Of a DNA stretch of 27,466 bases, positions 21,371-27,466 are shown piece after piece. Position 1 is the first letter of the stretch, and each line of letters opens with the position of its first letter. This DNA is from Firm-13 sp964579245 (lineage in GTDB: Bacteria > Bacillota > Clostridia > Saccharofermentanales > Saccharofermentanaceae): the NCBI GenBank assembly GCA_964579245.1, contig CAZOFY010000028.1, forward strand, positions 1 through 27,466, in the 5' to 3' direction. Below the pieces are notes generated by a model. That model saw only the letters and a program-made list of their open reading frames with translations. It did no database searches and was not told where the DNA came from. The position numbers and the translations under genes are program-made.

Positions 21371-21967
21371 ATGAGAAGTATCATCGTTGCTTTTCCCGAT
21401 ATGCGGCATGTGTGCCGGATTAAAGAGGCCTTGTCCTCCTGTGGCTTTCATGTGGATGGAGAAGCGCTTACCGGTTCGATGACGCTGTGTCAGGTTGCTT
21501 CACGAAGAGAAGGCGGAGTCGTTGTCTGCGGTCCGCTGTTTCCGGACATGTCTGCCGGTCACTTGCAGACGCTTCTCCCGGAAGAGTATGATATGCTTGT
21601 CCTTGCTTCGCCGGGTTCCGTAAATCTTGGCTATGAGCGGACAGACGGATTATATACGCTTTCACTCCCGATAAAAACGCAGGACATGCTGTCCTCTGTC
21701 CGGATGCTGCTTGAAACAAGGCAGATGGCAAGTAATCAATTATATCGGGACAGGTCGAGAGAGGCCTGCGGCAACAGAACGGCTTTGACCGTCCCGCAAA
21801 GGGGCGAGGGTGAGAGAAGGATCCTGGAGACGGCGAAATCCATACTAATGAATCGAAATCAGATGTCTGAAAAGGAAGCGCACCGATTTCTTCAGAAGAA
21901 GAGCATGGATAATGGTTGGCGCTTGGTCGATACGGCACAGGCTGTTATCAGGACACTTTCTAAATAA
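21371..21967 (+). CDS. ANTAR-domain RNA-binding regulator, probable nitrogen antiterminator
   Basis: This 198-aa protein has an N-terminal receiver-like domain (about 1-118) and a C-terminal ANTAR domain (about 146-196; ERRILETAKSILMNRNQMSEKEAH with the downstream A-Q-x-V-I end). The phosphoacceptor region reads VVVCGPLFPDM, where the aspartate of a true receiver is missing, so it is a pseudo-receiver. ANTAR proteins bind paired hairpins in leaders and prevent termination; in Clostridia, genes of this type sit beside glnA. Its likely targets are leaders of nitrogen genes, perhaps including that of glnA itself. The start has GAGGA seven bases upstream. Confidence 0.85.
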   Translation: MRSIIVAFPDMRHVCRIKEALSSCGFHVDGEALTGSMTLCQVASRREGGVVVCGPLFPDMSAGHLQTLLPEEYDMLVLASPGSVNLGYERTDGLYTLSLPIKTQDMLSSVRMLLETRQMASNQLYRDRSREACGNRTALTVPQRGEGERRILETAKSILMNRNQMSEKEAHRFLQKKSMDNGWRLVDTAQAVIRTLSK

Positions 21968-21992
21968 GAGATACAGAGATTTGGAGATGTAG

Positions 21993-22844
21993 ATGAGAAA
22001 GATTGCTTTTACAAAAATGCAAGGAATTGGTAATGATTATTTATATATTGACTGTACGAAGGGAGAAGTTCTCGCGGATGAAGAAGTCGGACCTTTCGCG
22101 ATCCGGTATAGCGACCGTCATTTCGGGGTCGGATCGGATGGTGTCATCCTGATCAAACCCTCTGATCGGGCAGATTATTTCATGGATATGTATAATGCGG
22201 ACGGCTCAAGAGGGAAGATGTGCGGGAACGGTATCCGATGCGTTGCCCGCTACGTCTACGATAAGGGACTTACGAGAAAGACGGACATGACGATTGATAC
22301 CCTGTCCGGCGTCAAGCAAATTTCGGTGACGATTGAAGGCGGGAAAGCAGTGCGAGCGACGGTAAACATGGGGAGGCCGCTTTTCGAGACGGAGAAGATC
22401 CCGGTGCTTTGGAACGAGAAAACAATGGTCAACGAGGCGATCGCCGTCGGTGGTCGGCTCTATAATATCACGGCTGTCTCGATGGGTAATCCCCATGCGG
22501 TCGTGTATGTGAAGGATATCGAGACCCTGCCGATCGAGCAGATGGGGCCGCTGTTTGAAAAGCATAAGCTTTTTCCGGAGAGTGTAAACACGGAGTTTGT
22601 ACAAATCCTCGATAGGAGCCATCTTCGTATGCGCGTTTGGGAGCGCGGCTCCGGGGAGACCATGGCATGCGGGACCGGTGCCTGTGCGACGGTCGTAGCG
22701 TCTGTCCTGAATGGTTTTGCGGATCGTAAGTCCACCGTGATCCTGAATGGCGGAGAGCTCTCGATTGAATGGCGCGAGGCGACCGATGAGGTCATCATGG
22801 AAGGGCCTGCCGAGATCGTTTTTGAAGGACAAGTCGAATTCTGA
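21993..22844 (+). CDS. dapF: diaminopimelate epimerase
   Basis: This 283-aa enzyme converts LL- to meso-diaminopimelate for lysine and peptidoglycan. The two catalytic cysteines are Cys77 (MCGNGIRC) and Cys226 (ACGTGAC), and the GNDYLYID start is typical. GGAG six bases before the ATG supports the start. It stands 25 bases after the ANTAR gene and 63 before dapL, which makes its substrate, so the pair gives a short route from tetrahydrodipicolinate to meso-DAP. Confidence 0.97.
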   Translation: MRKIAFTKMQGIGNDYLYIDCTKGEVLADEEVGPFAIRYSDRHFGVGSDGVILIKPSDRADYFMDMYNADGSRGKMCGNGIRCVARYVYDKGLTRKTDMTIDTLSGVKQISVTIEGGKAVRATVNMGRPLFETEKIPVLWNEKTMVNEAIAVGGRLYNITAVSMGNPHAVVYVKDIETLPIEQMGPLFEKHKLFPESVNTEFVQILDRSHLRMRVWERGSGETMACGTGACATVVASVLNGFADRKSTVILNGGELSIEWREATDEVIMEGPAEIVFEGQVEF

Positions 22845-22907
22845 TCCGTAAACAAAAAGGCGGATTTTTTCGGACACGAAGGAGTTATTGGCAAAGGAGC
22901 TAAAGAT

Positions 22908-24143
22908 ATGTATACGTTAAACGATCAATTTAGGAAGCTTCCGGGAAACTACCTGTTTGCCACGATCGCAAAGAAGATCAAGGAATACACGGCGGAACAT
23001 CCGGATCACCGGTTAATCCGGTTAGGGATTGGTGATGTCACGAGCCCTCTGGCACCGGCGGTTATCGACGCAATGCATCAGGCAGTCGAGGAAATGTCGC
23101 GGGCAGAGACGTTCCGCGGCTACGGCCCCGATTTCGGGTATGATTTTCTTGTACAGGCGATCATTGATCATGATTTCAGGAGTCGTGGCGTGGAGATCGA
23201 TTTTGACGAAATCTTTGTCAGCGACGGCTGCAAAAGCGACTCCGGCAACATCGGAGATATTTTCTCTATATACAACCGGGTCGCGGTCTGTGACCCGGTT
23301 TATCCGGTCTATGTGGATTCCAATGTGATGGCGGGACGTGCCGGTGAGTTTGATCCGCAGACAGGCCTGTGGTCGAATTTTATATACTTGCCCTGTAAGG
23401 AAGAGAACGGCTTCATTCCGGAGATTCCGGAGATTTGCGACGGGACAAAGACACCTGACATGATCTATCTTTGTTTTCCGAATAACCCGAGCGGCGCATC
23501 CATCGGATATGAAGAGCTGAAGAAATGGGTCGACTACGCCAAAGCAGTCGGAGCAGTGATTCTTTTCGATGCGGCGTATGAAGCGTTTATCACAGAAGAC
23601 CGACCTCATTCAATTTTTGAGATTCCCGGTGCGAAGGAATGTGCGATTGAACTGAGAAGCTTCTCGAAAACAGCCGGCTTCACCGGCGTGCGCTGCGGAT
23701 ATACCGTTGTTCCGAAGGCTCTTGTGAGAGACGGCGTACGTGTACGTGATCTGTGGGCGAGACGGCAGGCAACTAAGTTCAACGGAGTTTCTTATGTCAC
23801 ACAACGGGCTGCCGCTGCGGTTTACTCGCCTGAAGGGAAAGTGCAGATCAAGGAGACAATCGGCAAATATATGGAGAATGCGAAGATCCTGCGTGAGGGT
23901 CTGACGGCAATGGGTTTTACCGTATCCGGAGGAATCAATGCGCCATATATTTGGATGAAGACACCGAACGGGATGACATCCTGGGAGTTTTTCGATTATC
24001 TTCTTCACGAGGCAGAGGTCGTCGGAACGCCGGGTTCGGGCTTCGGACCCTGCGGCGAGGGCTATTTCCGCCTTACCGCATTCGGATCAAAGGAAGCATC
24101 GTTGGAGGCGCTGAGCAGGATCCGTGCCGTATCGAACAAATAA
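22908..24143 (+). CDS. dapL: LL-diaminopimelate aminotransferase
   Basis: This 411-aa class I/II aminotransferase is PLP-dependent and converts tetrahydrodipicolinate directly to LL-DAP, bypassing the acyl intermediates. The start LNDQFRKLPGNYLF, the RLGIGDVTSPL motif, CFPNNPSGA and the PLP lysine Lys254 in SFSKTAGFTGVRCGY are diagnostic of DapL. AAGGAG lies eight bases before the ATG. A weak ATCCG/CGGAT hairpin with a T-run sits in the dapF-dapL gap. Adjacency to dapF confirms the pathway. Confidence 0.96.
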   Translation: MYTLNDQFRKLPGNYLFATIAKKIKEYTAEHPDHRLIRLGIGDVTSPLAPAVIDAMHQAVEEMSRAETFRGYGPDFGYDFLVQAIIDHDFRSRGVEIDFDEIFVSDGCKSDSGNIGDIFSIYNRVAVCDPVYPVYVDSNVMAGRAGEFDPQTGLWSNFIYLPCKEENGFIPEIPEICDGTKTPDMIYLCFPNNPSGASIGYEELKKWVDYAKAVGAVILFDAAYEAFITEDRPHSIFEIPGAKECAIELRSFSKTAGFTGVRCGYTVVPKALVRDGVRVRDLWARRQATKFNGVSYVTQRAAAAVYSPEGKVQIKETIGKYMENAKILREGLTAMGFTVSGGINAPYIWMKTPNGMTSWEFFDYLLHEAEVVGTPGSGFGPCGEGYFRLTAFGSKEASLEALSRIRAVSNK

Positions 24144-24211
24144 GCGCTTCCGTTGCGAATTTCAACAAAGAGAATACCTCTAACTCGGCGGGTTTTTGCA
24201 AGTTCAATAAA

Positions 24212-24240
24212 TTGACACTGCATCACGCTCCTTATATAAT
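24212..24240 (+). promoter_or_regulatory. consensus promoter of purA
   Basis: TTGACA (24212-24217), a 17-base spacer and TATAAT (24235-24240) match the sigma-A consensus exactly. Transcription should start near 24247. Confidence 0.9.
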
Positions 24241-24255
24241 GGTTAGGGCAAGGGA

Positions 24256-24281
24256 CCTCGAGAATTGCTCGGGGTTTTTTT
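24256..24281 (+). terminator. terminator-like hairpin in the purA leader
   Basis: CCTCGAG and CTCGGGG pair over 7 bp with one G-U around AATTG and run into seven T residues. It starts only about 9 bases after the predicted purA transcription start. It can serve as the dapL terminator, but it also stands in the path of purA transcripts. Confidence 0.82.
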
Positions 24282-24315
24282 GTGTGGTTATCGATAGAAT
24301 TGGTAACGGTCATTT

Positions 24316-24335
24316 GCGGATGAGTTTTCATTCGC
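24316..24335 (+). promoter_or_regulatory. second hairpin in the purA leader
   Basis: GCGGATGA and TCATTCGC form an 8-bp stem (one G-U) around GTTT, 30 bases before the purA start and without a T-run. It may be a leader structure influencing purA expression. I see no known purine riboswitch sequence. Confidence 0.4.
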
Positions 24336-24365
24336 CGGCGTACAAGCTGACGGGAGGATTTTCAC

Positions 24366-25640
24366 ATGGTCAAGGCAATTGTTGGAGCAAATTGGGGCGA
24401 CGAGGGCAAGGGCAAGATTACGGATATGTTTGCCACCGAGTCTGACATCGTCATTCGTTTTCAGGGCGGCGCGAATGCCGGCCATACGATCATCAACGAA
24501 TTCGGTAAATTTGCGCTGCATCAGCTACCTTCCGGTGTTTTTCATCAGAGAATCACGAACATAATCGGCAACGGTGTTGCCTTGAATATCCCGAAGCTGA
24601 AGGATGAGATCAAGCACGTGACAGACGGTGGCGTTCCGATGCCGAATCTTATGGTTTCCGATCGCACGCAGATTGTCATGCCTTACCATATTCTATTTGA
24701 CCAATATGAAGAGGAGCGCCTGGGCGGCAAGGCCTTCGGCTCGACCAAGTCCGGTATCGCACCCTTCTATTCGGATAAATATGCAAAGATCGGTTTTCAG
24801 ATCTGTGAGCTTTTCGAGGAAGATGCGCTGAAGGACAAGCTCGCGTCGGTCCTTACCTTAAAGAATACTCTTTTAGAACACCTCTATCACAAGCCGACAC
24901 TGTCAGTCGGGGAGCTTTTTGCTGAACTGATGACGTATCGGGAGTTTATTGCGCCGTTTGTGGCGGACACGGGAGCGTTTCTCAATCAGGCGATCAAGGA
25001 TGGTAAGAAGATTCTCTTGGAGGGTCAACTTGGCTCCATGAAGGATCCGGATCACGGCATCTATCCGATGGTCACATCCTCATCGACACTCGCCGGTTAC
25101 GGTGCGGTTGGAGCGGGCATTCCTCCCTATGAGATCAAGGAAATCGTTACGGTTGTTAAGGCTTATTCCTCGGCTGTTGGAGCGGGTGCCTTTACCAGCG
25201 AGATATTTGGAGACGAAGCTGATGAGCTCCGTCGCCGCGGCGGAGATGCCGGAGAATACGGAGCCACAACGGGACGCCCGAGAAGAATGGGATGGTTCGA
25301 CTGTGTTGCCTCACGCTACGGTTGCCGCGTGCAGGGTGCTACAGACGTCGCTTTGACGGCAATCGACTGCCTCAGCTACCTTGATGAGATCCCGGTTTGT
25401 GTTGCCTATTCAGTCGACGGAGAAGAGACGAAGGATTTCCCGAACCCGACGAAGCTTGATCGCGCGAAGCCGGTTCTCACGACCATGAAGGGCTGGAAGA
25501 CAGATATTCGCGGCGTCACCTCGTTCGACAAGCTTCCGAAGGAAGCGCAAGACTATGTTCTTTTCATTGAAAAAGAGCTGGGGGTCAAGGTCTCGCTCGT
25601 ATCCACCGGTCCGAAGCGCGAAGAGATCATGTTTCGCTGA
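24366..25640 (+). CDS. purA: adenylosuccinate synthetase
   Basis: This 424-aa GTP-dependent enzyme joins IMP and aspartate, the first step of the AMP branch. The P-loop-like GDEGKGK (11-17), GANAGHTI with catalytic His40, the LEGQLGSMKDPDHGIYP region and the TGRPRRMGWFD signature are present. The Q-loop (EGQLGSMKD instead of the common EGAQGTLLD) is a sequence variant. GGGAGGA precedes the ATG. It is transcribed from its own strong promoter and followed by a repeat-bearing gap before guaA, so the IMP branch enzymes for AMP and GMP are neighbours. Confidence 0.96.
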   Translation: MVKAIVGANWGDEGKGKITDMFATESDIVIRFQGGANAGHTIINEFGKFALHQLPSGVFHQRITNIIGNGVALNIPKLKDEIKHVTDGGVPMPNLMVSDRTQIVMPYHILFDQYEEERLGGKAFGSTKSGIAPFYSDKYAKIGFQICELFEEDALKDKLASVLTLKNTLLEHLYHKPTLSVGELFAELMTYREFIAPFVADTGAFLNQAIKDGKKILLEGQLGSMKDPDHGIYPMVTSSSTLAGYGAVGAGIPPYEIKEIVTVVKAYSSAVGAGAFTSEIFGDEADELRRRGGDAGEYGATTGRPRRMGWFDCVASRYGCRVQGATDVALTAIDCLSYLDEIPVCVAYSVDGEETKDFPNPTKLDRAKPVLTTMKGWKTDIRGVTSFDKLPKEAQDYVLFIEKELGVKVSLVSTGPKREEIMFR

Positions 25641-25653
25641 TTCTTAACCGATT

Positions 25654-25764
25654 CGCGAAGGAATTGCGATCCGCGGATTCGTTGTCGAGGCGCGAAGGAA
25701 TTGTGGTCCGCAGAATTGTTTCCGAAGCGCGATAGAATTGTGGTCCGCAGAATCGTTCTATTCA
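25654..25764. repeat. three tandem 37-bp imperfect repeats before guaA
   Basis: Units start at 25654, 25691 and 25728, exactly 37 bases apart. Each begins CGCGAAGG or CGCGATAG, continues AATTG, then has a GATCCGCGGAT or GGTCCGCAGAAT core and ends near CGTT. Units 2 and 3 are closest to each other. The first core ATCCGCGGAT is a perfect palindrome. They fill most of the purA-guaA gap. There are no spacers, so this is not CRISPR. Confidence 0.85.
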
Positions 25765-25852
25765 GACAAATATACGTCGGGTAAGAGTACCTTTCATATG
25801 ACGAGTAGAAATACTTGCAGTTTTGATCAAGACATATAAATGGGGGCAACGA

Positions 25853-27385
25853 ATGGATAATGAGAAAATTCTCGTCCTGGATTTCGGCGGACAATATAAT
25901 CAACTCATAGCGCGACGCGTTCGCGAACAGAATGTGTATGCGGAGATTCTTCCCTATACGGTAAGTCTGGACCGCATCCGCGAGGGAAATTACAAAGGGA
26001 TTATTTTCACCGGTGGGCCGAACAGTGTCTACGATGAGAAGTCCCCTCACTATAGCTGCGAAATCCTGTCGCTGGGGATACCGGTACTTGGTATTTGCTA
26101 TGGTGCACAGCTGATGGCCTTCATGCTCGACGGAAAAGTGGAGACGGCGCCGGTCAGTGAGTACGGCAAGACAGAGATTGAATTGTCTTCTGCCTCTAAG
26201 CTGTTTAACAATGTTACACCCAATACGACCTGCTGGATGAGCCATACGGATTTCATTTCCGTCGCACCATCCGGCTTTGCTGTAACGGCTCACACCAAGG
26301 ACTGTCCCGTTGCCGCGATGGAGAATCAGGAGAAGGGCTATTACGCCGTACAGTTCCATCCGGAAGTCATGCACACCCCACAGGGATCCGTTATGCTACG
26401 CAATTTCATATATGATGTTTGCGGTTGCTCGGGTGACTGGGTGATGGCAGCGTTTGTTGAGGAATCCATCGCGAAACTACGCGAAAAGATCGGCGATAAG
26501 CGTGTTCTCTGTGCGATGTCCGGAGGCGTCGATTCTTCGGTTGCCGCCTTGATGATCCACAAGGCAGTCGGCAAACAACTGACCTGCGTCTTCGTCGATC
26601 ATGGCCTCCTCCGTAAGAATGAGGGTGATGACGTCGAGCGTATTTTCAAGGGCGAATTCGATATGAACCTCATTCGCGTCAACTGCGAGGAGCGTTTTCT
26701 TACTCGTCTCGACGGCGTGTCCGATCCTGAGACGAAGCGCAAAATCATTGGTGAAGAATTCATTCGCGTCTTCGAAGAAGAAGCCAACAAGATTGGTCAA
26801 GTGGATTTCCTGGTACAGGGAACGATTTATCCTGACGTCATCGAGAGCGGTGTCGGCGATGCAGCTGTCATCAAGAGCCATCACAATGTCGGCGGTTTAC
26901 CCAAGGACATTGCGCTCTCGCTTATCGAGCCATTACGCGACCTTTTCAAGGATGAGGTACGAAAAGCCGGTCTTGAATTGGGCATCCCCGATGATCTTGT
27001 CTGGCGTCAGCCGTTCCCGGGACCGGGTCTTGCGATTCGCATCATGGGGGAGATCACCAAGGACAAGCTTAACATTCTGCGTGACGCAGACGCGATTTTC
27101 CGTGACGAGATCAAGAAGGCCGGACTCGGGCGAGACGTCAATCAGTATTTTGCCGTATTGACCAATGTCCGTTCTGTCGGTGTCATGGGCGACTTCCGCA
27201 CATACGACTATATGCTTGCTTTGCGCGGTGTATCCACGAGCGACTTCATGACAGCGGACTTCGCGCGGATTCCTTACGAAGTCCTTGATATCTGCTCGCG
27301 CCGCATTATCAATGAGGTCGGGCATATCAACCGAATCGTGTACGATATTACGAGTAAGCCGCCTGCGACGATAGAGTGGGAATAA
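25853..27385 (+). CDS. guaA: GMP synthase (glutamine-hydrolysing)
   Basis: This 510-aa protein makes GMP from XMP, ATP and glutamine. The amidotransferase domain has Cys82 (GICYGAQL) and His169/Glu171 (QFHPEVMH). The ATP-pyrophosphatase loop SGGVDSS is at 223-229. The C-terminal dimerisation domain ends with NRIVYDITSKPPATIEWE. A TTG ten codons upstream keeps the frame, but GGGGG six to seven bases before ATG 25853 and family alignment fix the start. I see no convincing promoter in the gap. A near match to the TGTAACA palindrome lies inside the gene at 26204-26218. Confidence 0.97.
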   Translation: MDNEKILVLDFGGQYNQLIARRVREQNVYAEILPYTVSLDRIREGNYKGIIFTGGPNSVYDEKSPHYSCEILSLGIPVLGICYGAQLMAFMLDGKVETAPVSEYGKTEIELSSASKLFNNVTPNTTCWMSHTDFISVAPSGFAVTAHTKDCPVAAMENQEKGYYAVQFHPEVMHTPQGSVMLRNFIYDVCGCSGDWVMAAFVEESIAKLREKIGDKRVLCAMSGGVDSSVAALMIHKAVGKQLTCVFVDHGLLRKNEGDDVERIFKGEFDMNLIRVNCEERFLTRLDGVSDPETKRKIIGEEFIRVFEEEANKIGQVDFLVQGTIYPDVIESGVGDAAVIKSHHNVGGLPKDIALSLIEPLRDLFKDEVRKAGLELGIPDDLVWRQPFPGPGLAIRIMGEITKDKLNILRDADAIFRDEIKKAGLGRDVNQYFAVLTNVRSVGVMGDFRTYDYMLALRGVSTSDFMTADFARIPYEVLDICSRRIINEVGHINRIVYDITSKPPATIEWE

Positions 27386-27393
27386 AAAAGAAA

Positions 27394-27427
27394 ACGCAGA
27401 AAAACCCTTATTTAGGGGCTACTGCGT
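27394..27427 (-). terminator. hairpin after guaA, probably bidirectional
   Basis: ACGCAG and CTGCGT form the outer stem, with an inner CCCT/AGGG pairing. The T-rich flank (ttttcttttttatt) is on the minus strand, which suggests that a convergent minus-strand gene lies beyond the window and shares this terminator with guaA. Confidence 0.6.
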
Positions 27428-27466
27428 AATCTGAAAAGTATTGAAAACAGGGATTCTGAAGCCTAA

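Noticed and set aside
22206..22877. 223-codon minus-strand frame opposite dapF
   Set aside because: It lies opposite an unmistakable dapF coding sequence with both catalytic cysteines; its own peptide shows no domain.
25654..25764. CRISPR array
   Set aside because: The 37-bp units are contiguous without unique spacers, number only three, and no cas genes are present.
25553..26374. 273-codon minus-strand frame opposite purA/guaA
   Set aside because: It is antisense to two well-identified genes, has no family match that I recognise and no ribosome site.

Overview
The window is the chromosomal replication-origin region of a low-to-mid GC Gram-positive bacterium, most likely a member of the Clostridia. 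This rests on the dnaA-dnaN-recF-remB-gyrB block, Soj/Spo0J-type ParA and ParB with parS sites of the TGTTTCACGTGAAACA type, strong purine-rich ribosome binding sites, a GSI-alpha type glutamine synthetase followed by an ANTAR regulator, and the DapL route to diaminopimelate. I cannot name a genus from sequence alone.

Layout. At 1-1650 lie an L25/Ctc-type ribosomal protein (minus) and an NADPH-dependent FMN reductase (plus). At 1655-4300 is an accessory patch next to tRNA-Ser(GCU). Two almost identical 199-bp structured repeats, built partly from tRNA-Ser 3'-end sequence, bracket a decayed RhuM-like gene and an intact AlbA_2/GHKL-ATPase/HTH regulator. Two tRNA-Ser genes (GCU, UGA) follow. From 4531 to 15441 everything is on the minus strand: a 657-aa TPR protein of unknown function, parB, parA, three parS sites, gyrB, remB, recF, dnaN, a roughly 450-bp oriC spacer with two perfect DnaA boxes, and dnaA. 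From 15611 to the end all genes are on the plus strand: sortase, carA-murT-gatD, glnA, an ANTAR protein, dapF, dapL, purA and guaA. Except for dnaA, which reads toward oriC, transcription on both arms runs away from the origin.

How the genes fit together. The left arm is replication initiation, clamp, repair and segregation. The right arm centres on glutamine, nucleotides and the cell wall. GlnA makes glutamine. CarA, GatD and GuaA are glutamine amidotransferases feeding pyrimidines, lipid II amidation and GMP. PurA opens the AMP branch. DapF and DapL supply diaminopimelate for the peptidoglycan that MurT/GatD amidates. Sortase attaches proteins to that wall.

The most interesting signals are: (1) the 199-bp tRNA-derived repeat pair and its cargo; (2) a recurring 15-bp palindrome TGTAACA-N-TGTTACA near gyrB, the TPR gene, and inside murT and guaA; (3) near-consensus promoters for glnA and purA that are each followed within about 20 bases by an intrinsic-terminator-like hairpin; (4) three tandem 37-bp repeats before guaA.
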